A DNA stretch of 64,000 nt from JAFNAG01 sp963824985 (GCA_963824985.1 CAWGRQ010000043.1:124001-188000), one strand, 5' to 3'; positions 25,658-35,501 are shown, counted from the stretch's first letter. Translations and numbers: made by a program. The notes: a model not told the origin generated them from the sequence alone.

Positions 25658-27573
25658 CTATGATTGTTTATCGCGAGATGCGTCCAGGGCTGATCTCATC
25701 AGCCTTTGCATATCGGCTTCGTCGGCTTCCTGTCCCGAAACCGCATTGACCGTTCCGCCTTCATTGCCCGGCGAATTAAACATCGCCGCGGTCAACTTAT
25801 TGGCGCATTTTTCCAGGTTAGCCAGCAACTCCTTCAGATCGGAAGAACTATACTGGTCGTCCGTGAGCAATCTGGCTTTTTGGATCGATTCTTTTACCAG
25901 TTCCTGTTCCGCGCTGTCAAGCAGCCAGCCGAATTCAGCGTAACTGCGCGCAATTGTGGCCATGTGTCCCTGAATCCGGTTGCGCATCTGTGCGACCTCT
26001 TTCATTTTCAGGTCACTCTCCGCAAATTGCTTCGCTTCGAAGATCATCCGGTCGATTTCGTCCTTGCTCAGCCCTGTTGAAGGTGTGATCTTGATTGCCT
26101 GCTCCTTTTTCGACACCTTGTCGCGCGCCGAGACGCTCACGATTCCGTTGGCATCAATATCGAATGTGACTTCGATCTGCGGGACTCCCCGAGGGGCCGG
26201 AGCAATGCCGACCAGATCAAATCGAGCCAGAGACCGATTAAACTTCGCCAGCTCTCTTTCTCCCTGCAAGACATGCACTTCCACAACCGCCTGCGAATCC
26301 GCGACCGTCGTGAAGATAGTGGTCTTTCTCAGCGGGATCGTGGAGTTATGTTCGATGATCCGTGTAAAGAGGCCGCCCTGGGTTTCCACGCCGAGTGTCA
26401 GGGGCAAAACATCGAGGAGAACAATGTCCTTTAATTCTCCACCCAGAACACCCCCCTGCAGCGCGGCGCCCACCGCAACCACTTCATCGGGATTGACTTC
26501 GGCGGAGGGTTGCTTGCCGAAGATCTTCTCCACATGGCGCTGCACCGCCGGTGTGCGTGTCTGGCCACCCACCAGGATCACCTTGTCGATATCCGCTGGA
26601 GTGAGCTTGGCATCGGCAATCGCCTTTTGGCAGTAAGCTGTTGTTCGTTCGATAAGTCCCTGAACCAGGAATTCGAACTTCTGACGCGTGAGCACACGGT
26701 CGAAATGTTTGGGCCCCTTGACGTCTCCTGCGATAAACGGAAGATTGATATGGGCTTCCATGTTGGCAGACAACTCGCACTTCGCCTTTTCCGCGGTTTC
26801 CTTCAGCCGCTGCCGGGCCAAGATATCCGCACCCAGATCGATCCCGCAGTCCCCATGAAACTCCTCGATCATCCAATCCATGACCCGCTGGTCGAAATCC
26901 TCACCCCCAGAAAACTGTCACCACAGGTCGAAAGAACTTCGAAAACGCCGTCGTTCAATTCCAGGATCGAAACGTCGAACGTCCCGCCCCCCAAATCGAA
27001 GATCGCGACGCGCTCGCGCTCTTTTTTCCCCAAGCCATAGGCCAGAGCTGCGGCTGTCGGTTCATTGATGATGCGGCGGACCTCAAGCCCGGCAATCCGG
27101 CCGGCATCCTTGGTGGCTTGCCGCTGGGAATCATCGAAGTATGCGGGAACGGTTATGATGGCTTCTGTGACCGGTTCATTGATGAAATCCTCGGCCATGT
27201 TCTTGAGGTATTGCAGGAGCATGGCGGAGATTTCCGGCGGGCTGTATTCCGTACCGTGCACGGCGATGCGTACATCTCCCTTGTCGGAAGCTTTGAGATT
27301 ATATGTCAGATAAGCCTTGAGGCGCTGAACCTCCGGAGAGTCATGGCGCCGGCCCATCAAGCGCTTGACGGCATAGATCGTGTTGCCGGCATTCGTCACC
27401 ATCTGGCGCTTGGCAATCTGCCCGAGCAGGCGGTCTCCCTTCTCCGAGAAGGCCACAATGGAAGGAGTGGTCCGGCCACCCAGGTTGTTGGGCACGATTT
27501 GAACCGCAGACCCTTCAAGAACTGCGACACAGGAATTCGTCGTGCCTAGATCGATGCCGATTATTTTTCCCAT
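25658..27573 (-). CDS. dnaK: Chaperone protein DnaK, split by a one-base deletion
   Basis: Hsp70 chaperone. The N-terminal ATPase begins MGKIIGIDLGTTNSCVAV; AYFDDSQRQATKDAG and IFDLGGGTFDVSIL follow. After TCGDSFLG the frame changes: a run of five C on the plus strand (26904-26908) should be six, and restoring the base gives FLGGEDFDQRVMDW and continues into the second frame, with VILVGGQTRTPAVQ, EVNPDEVVAVGAA and the substrate-binding VLPLTLGVETQGG. The corrected protein is about 638 residues, full length. dnaK is seldom lost, so the gap is most likely a homopolymer consensus error. It lies between grpE (5 bp) and dnaJ (15 bp). Confidence 0.93.
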
Positions 27574-27578
27574 AGGTT

Positions 27579-28181
27579 TTAAGATGAAGCGAGCCCCTTG
27601 TCCTGGGGTTTGGGTCGGCTGGCGACGACTACCTGGGCCGGCCTTAAGAGACGGTCTTTGAACAAGTAGCCCCTCCGCAACTCCTCGACCACTGCGTTTT
27701 CTTCGTAGTCAGCCGTTTCCAGATGCGTCAGCGCCTCATGCAAATGAGGGTCAAAGGGGCGCCCTTTAGCCTCAAGAACGGTGACACCCATCCGATTGAG
27801 CGTGTTTCCAAGCTGTTTGTAGAGAAGCTCCACTCCCTCGCGGTATTTTTGCAGGCGAACATAGCCGCCATCATCTTCTTTGAAACTTTCCAGCGCGCGT
27901 TCGCAGGCGTCCATCACGGGCAAAAACTCGATCAGCACCGAGCTTTTGGTCAAAAACGCCCCTTCAAGGCGTTCTCGTTCCGAGCGCTTGCGAAAGTTTT
28001 CCATTTCCGCTGCCTTGCGCAGGAACCGATCCCGCCATTGTTCCTGCTCGGCTTTGGCGGCCTCGATCTCGGACTGGAGCTGCGCGGATGGGTCCGGCGA
28101 TATCTCTTTCAAGTTATCAGCCGGACCTTCTCCAGCCGCAGGATCAAGAGAGTCGGAAGAACTGGGGATGGGTTTTGACAT
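27579..28181 (-). CDS. grpE: Nucleotide exchange factor GrpE
   Basis: Releases ADP from DnaK. The 200 residues show an acidic, disordered N-terminus, a long coiled coil (LQSEIEAAKAEQEQWRDRFL then RKAAEMENFRKRSERER), and a C-terminal beta wing with the family signature GVTVLEAKGRPFDPHLHEAL and VVEELRRGYLFKDRLLRPAQ. Spacing to hrcA (5 bp) and dnaK (5 bp) shows a single operon. Confidence 0.93.
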   Translation of the reverse strand: MSKPIPSSSDSLDPAAGEGPADNLKEISPDPSAQLQSEIEAAKAEQEQWRDRFLRKAAEMENFRKRSERERLEGAFLTKSSVLIEFLPVMDACERALESFKEDDGGYVRLQKYREGVELLYKQLGNTLNRMGVTVLEAKGRPFDPHLHEALTHLETADYEENAVVEELRRGYLFKDRLLRPAQVVVASRPKPQDKGLASS

Positions 28182-28186
28182 TCTGC

Positions 28187-29251
28187 TTATGTTCCTTCAG
28201 AACCAAGTACCTGGCCAAACAGCCTCGCCACATATTCGACCAGAGATATTGCCCGGGCATACTCCATGCGGGTCGGCCCGAGGATGCCGAGCGATCCGCT
28301 GGTTTGCTCATCGACAACATAGCGAGAGGCAATAAGGGTACAGTCCTCGATGCCGGGGAGAGCGTTTTCGCTGCCGATCGTGATGCGCACTTCCTGGGTG
28401 TCACCCCGGATGCACTCAGAGATTAGGGACGCCAGCCGGTTCCTGTGTTCGATGGTTTCAAATAGCACCCTCATCCTCGTAATATCGGAGAACTCCGGGT
28501 TTTTCATTAGATTAGAGGCCCCATCCAGGTATACCGCGGATTCGTCGGTCCCGCCGGAATCAGAGAAAGTCTGGGCGCTCAGCGCAAGCACGCGCCGGAC
28601 AAATTGATCATACAAAGCCCTTTCTTCACCGATCATTTTAGAAATGAGCTGCTTGATCTCGGCCAGGCTCCTGTCCTTGAAATGCTCTATGATATAGCGC
28701 GCGGCCTGGTCGAGTTCTGGCTGGCTGTAATCTTCCATCGGATGAATCACCCGGTTCTGGACGATCCCCGATCGTGATACCAGAACTACCAGAATGCGGC
28801 TTTCCGACAGCTTGATAAACTGGATGTGTTGCAGGGCAACCTTGCTGATCGGAGGGGAGACCACGATTCCCAGATTGTTGGAAACCAGAGACAGCACCTG
28901 GCTGGTCCGGGCCATGAGCTGATCCGGATTGTCCTCCGACTTCAGGCTCCGGTCGATCAACTGCCGTTCCCGGAGCGGAATCTCGCGTCGGTTCATCATG
29001 GTATCGACAAAAAGCCGATAGCCCTTGTCGGTCGGCACCCGCCCGGCTGAAGGGTGAGGCTGCCGCAGATAGCCCATTTCCTCCAGGTCTCCCATGATGT
29101 TGCGGATGGTTGCGGCGCTCAGATGCTCCCGGCTCCGGCGCGCAATGGTGCGCGACCCTACCGGCTTGCCGGTGGAGACGAATGTGGAAATCACCCACTG
29201 GAGGATTTCGCGAGAACGTTCGTCGAGATTTGTGCCTGGCTTCGCGGGCAT
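28187..29251 (-). CDS. hrcA: Heat-inducible transcription repressor HrcA
   Basis: First gene of the heat-shock operon and normally repressor of it through CIRCE elements. N-terminal winged helix about residues 10-75, with VGSRTIARRSREHLSAATIR and NIMGDLEEMGYLRQPHPSAG, then GRVPTDKGYRLFVD. The C-terminal part carries GSENALPGIEDCTLIASRY and GPTRMEYARAISLVEYVA. Length is 354 residues, normal. I looked for the CIRCE half-sites TTAGCACTC and GAGTGCTAA in the 300 bp upstream and did not find them. Confidence 0.93.
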   Translation of the reverse strand: MPAKPGTNLDERSREILQWVISTFVSTGKPVGSRTIARRSREHLSAATIRNIMGDLEEMGYLRQPHPSAGRVPTDKGYRLFVDTMMNRREIPLRERQLIDRSLKSEDNPDQLMARTSQVLSLVSNNLGIVVSPPISKVALQHIQFIKLSESRILVVLVSRSGIVQNRVIHPMEDYSQPELDQAARYIIEHFKDRSLAEIKQLISKMIGEERALYDQFVRRVLALSAQTFSDSGGTDESAVYLDGASNLMKNPEFSDITRMRVLFETIEHRNRLASLISECIRGDTQEVRITIGSENALPGIEDCTLIASRYVVDEQTSGSLGILGPTRMEYARAISLVEYVARLFGQVLGSEGT

Positions 29252-29541
29252 AATAAAACCACCGAACCCTATGACGGGATTGTCCTACTGCGGCAGGTCG
29301 GGCATCCCATGACCCCGTCTGGCGACCGAACCAATCCTTACGGAAACAATATAATATCCAATCAGTCAAAAGCAACCGGGCCCGGCACACGGCGCCGATT
29401 CGTGTTCATCCGCGTGCTTCCTTGTCCCGATATGTCTTGCGAGCCAATCTTCATGAAAAAAGCAGGTCGGACACAGGGGAAAACGGAAATTCGAGAGCTT
29501 TCAACTAAGATGTTAGAATATAATCCGCAATCTTCACCGGT
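29252..29541. repeat. Intergenic region with dispersed repeat copy 2
   Basis: About 290 bp upstream of hrcA and downstream of the OCD gene. Positions 29390-29466 hold a partial copy of the dispersed repeat (GGCGCCGATTCGTGTTCATC, then CCGCGTGCTTCCTTGTCC, ending TTCATGAAAAAAGCAGG). A weak hrcA promoter candidate on the minus strand (TTGCTT, 16 bases, TATATT, near 29345-29372) lies left of it. No gene is supported. Confidence 0.55.
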
Positions 29542-30531
29542 TTAAAATCCGAACTCTGTTCCAATCCCGCGCTGGCGGGCTTCGTCGTATACGGCTTTTG
29601 CCGCGGATACGTCCTGGATCGCCAGCCCCACTGACTTGAACAGGGTAATATCTTCCGGGGAGGTTCGTCCGGGAACCTTGCCGAGGATCACGTCCCCCAG
29701 GTCCCCTGCGACCTTATCCCATGACCAGTCACCAGTTTGGGCAGGAATAATCAAATCGCCGGCTTCAGCCTTGCAGGCATCGGTGAGATCACACACGACC
29801 CGGCTCCTCTGAACTGAGAGCGTATCAAGCTCGCGCATCTTCGGAGTATGCGAGCCGATCCCGTTTATGTGCGTCCCGGGCCTCAACCATGAGCCATCTA
29901 CAACCGGATCCGCGGCACTGGTCGCCAACGCCACGATATCGGCCTGGCGCACGGCACCGTCCGGCGCCTGAACCATTTCCACTGGAACTCCAATCTTTTC
30001 CGTCACTTTTGCGGCAAAAGCCTTTCGTGTTTCCTCCCCGTCCAGTGACCAGGTGAGCAGCTTCCGGAGCGGCCTTGCCTCATGGATCGCAAGCACCTGG
30101 GTGAATGCCTGGACACCTGTACCGAAGACCATGGCCACAGGCGCCTCGCTCCGGGCCATGTGCTTCGTGGCCACTCCACTCACCGCTCCGGTCCGCATCG
30201 CGGTAATAAATCCGCCATCCATAATTGCAATCGGGAAGCCGGTATCTTCGTCGAGGAGAAGAATAGTCCCCAGGACCGCGGGCAAGTTGTGTTTTTTGGC
30301 GTTTTCATGGTAGACGGTGACTACTTTGGCTCCAAGGGCGCCGAGATCCTGTATGTGGGCGGGCATGAAAAGTGCCAGCCCTGATTTTTTCGGCAGGGCA
30401 ATGAGGGTGCGCTGGGGCATGTTTGCGTTGCCGCGGGCCAGGCCGGCGAACGCTTTTTCAACGGACTCCATGCACATCTTCATCGTGAAAAAGCTCTCTA
30501 TATCCTTGCGCGACAAGAGTAAGGTCTTCAT
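29542..30531 (-). CDS. Ornithine cyclodeaminase / mu-crystallin family protein
   Basis: NAD(P)-binding enzyme of the OCD/mu-crystallin family, whose members include ornithine cyclodeaminase, alanine dehydrogenase of the archaeal type and ketimine reductases; the exact reaction is not determinable. Features: FMPAHIQDLGALGAKVVTVY, the substrate Arg/Lys region GFITAMRTGAVSGVATKHMA, the dinucleotide motif VAMVFGTGVQAFTQVLA, and INGIGSHTPKMRELD. Length is 329 residues. The ATG at 30531 has GGAGGAATC directly upstream, an excellent ribosome site; an upstream in-frame start is not supported. It is 120 bp downstream of a class I aminotransferase, so the two may cooperate in alanine or other amino acid metabolism (inference). 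Confidence 0.85.
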   Translation of the reverse strand: MKTLLLSRKDIESFFTMKMCMESVEKAFAGLARGNANMPQRTLIALPKKSGLALFMPAHIQDLGALGAKVVTVYHENAKKHNLPAVLGTILLLDEDTGFPIAIMDGGFITAMRTGAVSGVATKHMARSEAPVAMVFGTGVQAFTQVLAIHEARPLRKLLTWSLDGEETRKAFAAKVTEKIGVPVEMVQAPDGAVRQADIVALATSAADPVVDGSWLRPGTHINGIGSHTPKMRELDTLSVQRSRVVCDLTDACKAEAGDLIIPAQTGDWSWDKVAGDLGDVILGKVPGRTSPEDITLFKSVGLAIQDVSAAKAVYDEARQRGIGTEFGF

Positions 30532-30650
30532 GATTCCTCCCATGGGATCTGGAAAGGCGGAAGCTATCCCTTCTTTTGCGTTCAACCCGATCGGTCTGTG
30601 CCGGCGGCGTATGAACCGGCGGAAGATTTCAGATCGAGCTATTCCCCGGT

Positions 30651-31865
30651 TCAGTCGGCAACGAGTGCCCCTGCCGACTTTGCGGCATACCGGGCCATAA
30701 ATTCTTCCAGCCGGTCGAACGCTTGCTCCAGGATCTCTTCCGGCGGCAGGAACACAATACGCATGTGGCGGGTGCCCGGGCGTTGGCCGAATCCATCCCC
30801 GTGCACCACCACCACCCCGGTTTCGCGGATCAGCTCGGCCACAAATCCGGCATCCGGTTGCCGGATATGAAGGCGCGGAAAAGCATAAAAAGCGGCAGTC
30901 GGCTTAACGCATGAAATCCCGGGAATGGCATTCAAGCGGCCAAAGGTGATATCCCGGCGGCGGCGCAGTTTCGCCTTCACTTCCGCGATATGGTCCTGGG
31001 GCCCTTCAAGGGCGGGCTTGATGGCGTACTGGAGCGGGGTTACGGCACACAATCGGGCCCGCAGGCATTTGTTGATGGCCTCGATATAGCCGGACATTTC
31101 ATTCTTCTTCCCGGTCACAACCGCCCAACCAATGCGAAAGCCGGGTACCAGGTAACTCTTGGACAGTCCGTTCATGGTGATGACGGGCGCTTCATCCGAA
31201 AGTGATGCGATGGAAATGCTGTCGTCCCCATCAAGCACCAGTTTGTCGTAAATCTCATCCGAGAAGATCACCAGGTTATGTTGCAGGCTCAGCTTGACGA
31301 TCTCTTCCAGCACCTCCCGTGAATATCTTGAACCGGTAGGATTGTTGGGATTAATCAGAACCAGGGCACGTGTCCGAGGAGTTATTTTTTTCCTGATGTC
31401 GGCGACATCCGGCTCCCAGTTGTTCTCTTCGTCAAGATAATAGGGAACATTTTGCGCCTGCAGTTTTCCCAGCACCGCAGAATACAGAGGGTAACCGGGA
31501 GACGGGGTCAGCACCTCCTCCCCCGCATTCACCAGGGCAGTCAGGCAGAGCTCGATCGCCTCGGATGCGCCCGAAGTGATAAACAGATCGAGCCAGCTGC
31601 GGATCCCCTTGCGCCGGACGGAGCCTCCGATGGCCTCGCGTGCCTCCAGGAGCCCCGATGAATTTGCATAGCCGTTGTGATTCTCCAGGAGCGCCCGATA
31701 GCAGGCCTCGATCATGTGCGGCGGCGTCCTGAAATCAAATGCGATCGGATCGCCGATGTTCAGGTAAAGCATCTGTTTGCCTGCCGCTTTAGCCTGCTCC
31801 GCCAGATGAAGGATATCGCGGATGGCGTACTCGACCTTGTGCGTGCGCTCGGATGGCTGGATCAT
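30651..31865 (-). CDS. Class I/II aminotransferase (AlaA/alanine aminotransferase-like)
   Basis: Fold-type I PLP aminotransferase, 404 residues, cytosolic. Motifs in order: LYLNIGDPIAFDF, YANSSGLLEAREAI, ITSGASEAIELCL, TPSPGYPLYSA, the PLP-contact VLINPNNPTGSRYS, IFSDEIYDKLVLDG, the PLP lysine in NGLSKSYLVPGFRIGW (about residue 241), and the substrate-carboxylate arginine near RHMRIVFLPPEE. It is most like the glutamate-pyruvate transaminases AlaA/AlaC and related archaeal enzymes, but aspartate and kynurenine aminotransferases share these motifs. The ATG at 31865 opens MIQPSERTHKVEYAIRD. Confidence 0.88.
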   Translation of the reverse strand: MIQPSERTHKVEYAIRDILHLAEQAKAAGKQMLYLNIGDPIAFDFRTPPHMIEACYRALLENHNGYANSSGLLEAREAIGGSVRRKGIRSWLDLFITSGASEAIELCLTALVNAGEEVLTPSPGYPLYSAVLGKLQAQNVPYYLDEENNWEPDVADIRKKITPRTRALVLINPNNPTGSRYSREVLEEIVKLSLQHNLVIFSDEIYDKLVLDGDDSISIASLSDEAPVITMNGLSKSYLVPGFRIGWAVVTGKKNEMSGYIEAINKCLRARLCAVTPLQYAIKPALEGPQDHIAEVKAKLRRRRDITFGRLNAIPGISCVKPTAAFYAFPRLHIRQPDAGFVAELIRETGVVVVHGDGFGQRPGTRHMRIVFLPPEEILEQAFDRLEEFMARYAAKSAGALVAD

Positions 31866-32310
31866 AAGAACCCCCTGTGGGCCGCCGGCACGAATTCATA
31901 CCCCCTAGGCCACGTATTCCGGGCAGAATGAATCGCCCTGGCGACGCCCAGCATAGCCTTTTCAAGCCACAAATTCAAATCGGGAGAAATCGGGGGCGCA
32001 ATTGGAACCGAGGCTCAGGTGCTTGCCGCCGCTTTCAGAGCGAATTGGGCCAAAAAGCAAAAACGCCACGGATTCCACAGATTCCACAGATTCAAAAAGC
32101 CTGGCAAATGGTGCGCTTAAACTGGAGCGACCTGCCCCAATACATGCATGAACGTCGTTCGCGAACGAGTGCATAAAAGCACACGGCGTCGGAATCAGGT
32201 CATGACAGAGGGTTTCCGGGACACAGACGAACACGGATCGGATCCGTGTTCGTCCGCGTTCATCGCTGTCCTGAAATGCCTTGGGATCCTCTCTTTATAA
32301 ATAGAGAGAG
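31866..32310. repeat. Intergenic repeat cluster (two dispersed repeat types)
   Basis: 445 bp without a gene. At 32064-32130 lies a copy of the CCACGGATT-type repeat (GCCACGGATTCCACAGATT, then TTCAAAAAGCCTGGC and AACTGGAGCGACC), also found at 52.7 kb. At 32138-32306 lies a copy of the MITE-like repeat (GTTCGCGAACGAGTGCATAA, GGATCCGTGTTCGTCCGCG, ending TTTATAAATAGAGAG), interrupted in the middle by a self-complementary CGAACACGGATCGGATCCG stretch. Confidence 0.6.
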
Positions 32311-33909
32311 TCAAGGCTTGGTCAGACTGGTGTAATAGGTACTGGGCGTGGTTGATCCCGCCGCGAAACGCAGGACTTTTAATACGGTAGACTGACCGCT
32401 TTTCAAATCCTTGAGGATGTTGACCATATCCTGATACACGTCAATCTTCTTGCCGCCGGCGGCCACAATCACATCAAAACCCGACTGATCGCGCGACCGC
32501 AGCCCGGCCTCTTCGGCCAGGCTTCCGGGATTGACCGAGATGACCATGGCGCCGCCCGTAATGTTCAGTTCGCGCGCGGTTTGCTGCGGTACATTGTCAA
32601 TGGTCATTCCGATCTCTGGTTTGGGTTCCGGTTTCTCCTCGAAGCTGAACCCTCCCTGTTGGGTCTGATTTTCTTCAAGCGTCCTCTCGGCAACCGTGAC
32701 CGGAAAATCCTTGATCGTCCCGAACCGGACTGCTTTGACCTCCACCTTTCGTCCCGGCATGGTGTTGGCGACTGCAAGACGAAGATCCTGAACCGTCATT
32801 ATCTTCTTGCCGTCGAACTCGACAATGACATCTTCCGCCTTGATCCCGGCTTTGGCCGCGGGTCCGGTATTGGACGGATTCCCTTTTTCATCATTCAAGC
32901 CAGTAATCAATACACCGCTCCCTTGCTTGACACCAAAATATTCAGCCATCGCCGGTGTGAACGGAAAGCCGGCATTCATGTTCACGCCCAGCCAGCCGCG
33001 GCTGACTTTCCCTCGTTCCAGGATCTGGTTGTAGACATCGACGAATATGTGGGAGGGGACGGCAAAGCCCACGCCGGCATTGGCGGGATTGGCGCGGCCG
33101 GCGGTGCTGATGAAGCTGTTGATGCCGACGACTTCACCGTTCATGTTTACGAGCGGACCGCCGCTGTTCCCGGGGTTGATCGATGCATCCGTCTGCAGAT
33201 AGTCGTTGAATAACATCGTCAGATCGGCCTGCTCGAACACCCGGCCGATCGCGGAAACAATACCCGCAGTTACAGTCTGTTCCAAGCCGAAGGGACTGCC
33301 GACGGCCAGAACCCAGTCTCCGACCTTCATCGCCTTGGAATCACCGATGGCGGCAGCAGGAAAATCCTTATCGCCATCAATCTTGATCACGGCGATGTCC
33401 GAAAGATTGTCTCCGGCAATAACGCGCGCCGTGTACTCTTTGCCGTCCTTGACGCTTACCTTGATTTTGGAGGCATCCTGGACCACGTGATAATTGGTTA
33501 TGATGTAGCCCTTGGGATCGACGATGATTCCGGAACCGAGGCTCTGAACCGTATACTCCTGCGGCATATCGGGCGCGAACTGCCGGAAGAAATCCGGCAA
33601 CTGCTGGTTGCCACGGCCGGTTCCGGGGCGGTTGCGGCGCACTACTTCTTCGGTATTAATGTTGACCACGGCCGGGCCGACCTTTTTTGCCACTTCTTCG
33701 AATGCCTGCGACAGCGCCAGAGCAGCGCTGCCCGCCGGGGAGGTTCCCCCTTTCTGGATCTTGAGTTGGCTGTCTCCGGGTCCCACCGCTACAACCCGAT
33801 AGGATATCAGCGTCCCTATGCCAATCCCCAGGCCGAGGACCACGAAGACGACGAGGAATGAAACAAAAGGCCGGACCCTATTACCTTCCCTGCCGGACTC
33901 GTAGCTCAT
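32311..33909 (-). CDS. HtrA/DegP-type serine protease with two PDZ domains
   Basis: A periplasmic or membrane-anchored protease/chaperone, 532 residues. A single N-terminal membrane segment (about residues 14-36) anchors it. The trypsin-like domain has the catalytic His in IITNYHVVQDA, Asp in DNLSDIAVIKI, and Ser in SINPGNSGGPLVNM. The first PDZ domain covers about residues 330-420 (RGWLGVNMN, GPAAKAGIKAEDVIVEFDGK) and the second about 440-530 (GMTIDNVPQQTARELNITGG, GSLAEEAGLRSRDQ). It probably degrades misfolded envelope proteins. The ATG at 33909 has GGAGGT upstream. Confidence 0.92.
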   Translation of the reverse strand: MSYESGREGNRVRPFVSFLVVFVVLGLGIGIGTLISYRVVAVGPGDSQLKIQKGGTSPAGSAALALSQAFEEVAKKVGPAVVNINTEEVVRRNRPGTGRGNQQLPDFFRQFAPDMPQEYTVQSLGSGIIVDPKGYIITNYHVVQDASKIKVSVKDGKEYTARVIAGDNLSDIAVIKIDGDKDFPAAAIGDSKAMKVGDWVLAVGSPFGLEQTVTAGIVSAIGRVFEQADLTMLFNDYLQTDASINPGNSGGPLVNMNGEVVGINSFISTAGRANPANAGVGFAVPSHIFVDVYNQILERGKVSRGWLGVNMNAGFPFTPAMAEYFGVKQGSGVLITGLNDEKGNPSNTGPAAKAGIKAEDVIVEFDGKKIMTVQDLRLAVANTMPGRKVEVKAVRFGTIKDFPVTVAERTLEENQTQQGGFSFEEKPEPKPEIGMTIDNVPQQTARELNITGGAMVISVNPGSLAEEAGLRSRDQSGFDVIVAAGGKKIDVYQDMVNILKDLKSGQSTVLKVLRFAAGSTTPSTYYTSLTKP

Positions 33910-34085
33910 TTTAATACCTCCAGATCATTTGATGTTACCTAACATTCTACGTGAAGGATCGGTTACAGTTCCAAACATAATTAGGGAAGGGTTTTGGGCG
34001 CCCCCCTTTGCAGCTAAGGCTCGGGGACCGGGCCAGGCATGATCCCCTTTCTGCTATACTTGCCCGAAAGTGGACAGACAAGCAC

Positions 34086-35450
34086 ATGAGGGAAAAGATA
34101 GCCAGCTATCTGGAAAACGCCGGCCAACCGCTCCCCGCCGAGCAGATTCTCCGCAATGTCCTCAACATTCATTCCCCCAATTCCTTTGCCGCCGACAAAG
34201 TCCTGAGAGGGATCCTGGGATCCGATCGCCGCTTCCGCGAGAGTCATGGATTGTGGCGTCTGGTTGCCCAAACAGCTCCCCCGCCGGGGGAGTTTGCCTC
34301 GCTCTATCTTCAATGGAATAAACATGTTCCAGGTCATTTTCGGGGCTCAATCCATCTTCTGGCGCCCGATCTGTCTTTTGAGTTTTGTCTGGCGGGCAAG
34401 TGGACCATTTCAAATAAGAACGCCTTGCGGGCAGCCCGGAGCAGGGCCGAGAAACACCTGCTGGTCGTCTGGAGTGCTGGCGCCCTCAGACAATGGAACC
34501 GGCTTCTGCGCGCGACCGGGCTGACCGCCTGGGCAGGAGAATCGCTCGAATTGAGCCTGCTGGCCGTCCGGTCCCTGTCCCTGACCACTCCGCCGGCCGG
34601 CCCGGAAGATCTGGCCCCAATCCTGGGCTTTCCTCTGCCTGATACCGGCAGCCCGTTCGCCATGGCGAGGTTTATGTCCGCATGCCTGCCCGACCTTCTC
34701 AAGCATGTTCCTGCCGGAGGCCAGTCCAGTCCGGCGGAGATCAGGCATTGGATCGAAGCGGGTCGCCCAAAGGTCGATTTCTCCCATTTTGCCTTCGGCC
34801 GTGATTTCCTGGAGCACATCACGGAGACTCCGGGAATCTACCTTATGCGCAACCGGGCAGGAGACGTAATTTACATCGGCAAATCCCATAACCTGAAGCG
34901 GCGGGTGCGTTCCTATTTTACGCCGAAAGCATTGCGGGATCCGAAGGTGGCCAGGATTCACAGTCAGCTCCACTCCCTGGAATGTATCCCCTGTAACACT
35001 GAAGTGGAGGCGCTTCTGCTCGAGATGCAGATGATCCGGGATTTCCGTCCCTCCATCAATCTGCAAACCGAAGTGCATGAACAGCCTCGCCGTTATGGCC
35101 GGGGCCACAACATCCTGTTGCTCGTTCCCGTTGGAGACGAGGCGGTGATCTATTTATTGCAGGATGGATCTTTTGTCTCCCGTCATTCCGCACTCTTGGG
35201 CCGGGTCCCCATGAAGAGACTGCGAACGGCAATCCGGGGCGTCTATTTCGGAAGCCGGCGCCGCCGGCGGGAGCCCGGAGAACTTTGGGAGATTGAGATC
35301 GTGGAGCGCTGGCTTTCGTCGCATCGAAGACACCTGAACTTTATCGACATAGACGATTGCGGTGGATTTGATCAGGTGCTCCGGCGGCTGGAGCTGTATC
35401 TGCTGGATCCGGATCGGCTGGCGCACAAGGTTTACTACCGCTCTTCCTGA
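34086..35450 (+). CDS. GIY-YIG nuclease with N-terminal HTH and degenerate exonuclease-like domain
   Basis: A 454-residue protein. Residues 1-60 look like a HARE-type winged helix (MREKIASYLENAGQPLPAEQ, then KVLRGILGSDRRFRESHGLW). Residues about 75-225 align loosely with a DnaQ-type DEDDh exonuclease: HLLVVWSAGALRQWNRLLRA sits where LVAHNxxFDxxFL is expected, and LSLLAVRSLSL where DTLxLARxL is, but the acidic and His catalytic residues are absent. Residues about 245-330 are an intact UvrC-type GIY-YIG domain: TPGIYLMRNRAGDVIYIGKS, NLKRRVRSYFTP (Arg), and TEVEALLLEMQMIRDFRPSI (Glu). The rest is unassigned. DnaQ-GIY-YIG fusions related to Cho/UvrC are known; here the first nuclease seems inactive. 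The ATG at 34086 gives the HTH start. Confidence 0.75.
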   Translation: MREKIASYLENAGQPLPAEQILRNVLNIHSPNSFAADKVLRGILGSDRRFRESHGLWRLVAQTAPPPGEFASLYLQWNKHVPGHFRGSIHLLAPDLSFEFCLAGKWTISNKNALRAARSRAEKHLLVVWSAGALRQWNRLLRATGLTAWAGESLELSLLAVRSLSLTTPPAGPEDLAPILGFPLPDTGSPFAMARFMSACLPDLLKHVPAGGQSSPAEIRHWIEAGRPKVDFSHFAFGRDFLEHITETPGIYLMRNRAGDVIYIGKSHNLKRRVRSYFTPKALRDPKVARIHSQLHSLECIPCNTEVEALLLEMQMIRDFRPSINLQTEVHEQPRRYGRGHNILLLVPVGDEAVIYLLQDGSFVSRHSALLGRVPMKRLRTAIRGVYFGSRRRRREPGELWEIEIVERWLSSHRRHLNFIDIDDCGGFDQVLRRLELYLLDPDRLAHKVYYRSS

Positions 35451-35501
35451 ATAGAGTATCGCAAAACATCTCAGGACACGGATGAACACGGACCCGAGTG
35501 T
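35449..35501 (-). repeat. Dispersed repeat copy (inverted, partial)
   Basis: Read on the minus strand this is GGTCCGTGTTCATCCGTG then TCCTGAGATGTTTTGCGAT and a degenerate TTCAGGA end, matching the interior of the copy at 8460-8572. It fills the gap between the GIY-YIG gene and the converging export protein gene. Confidence 0.55.

Noticed and set aside
29252..29400. CIRCE operator upstream of hrcA
   Set aside because: Neither TTAGCACTC nor GAGTGCTAA is present in any near form.
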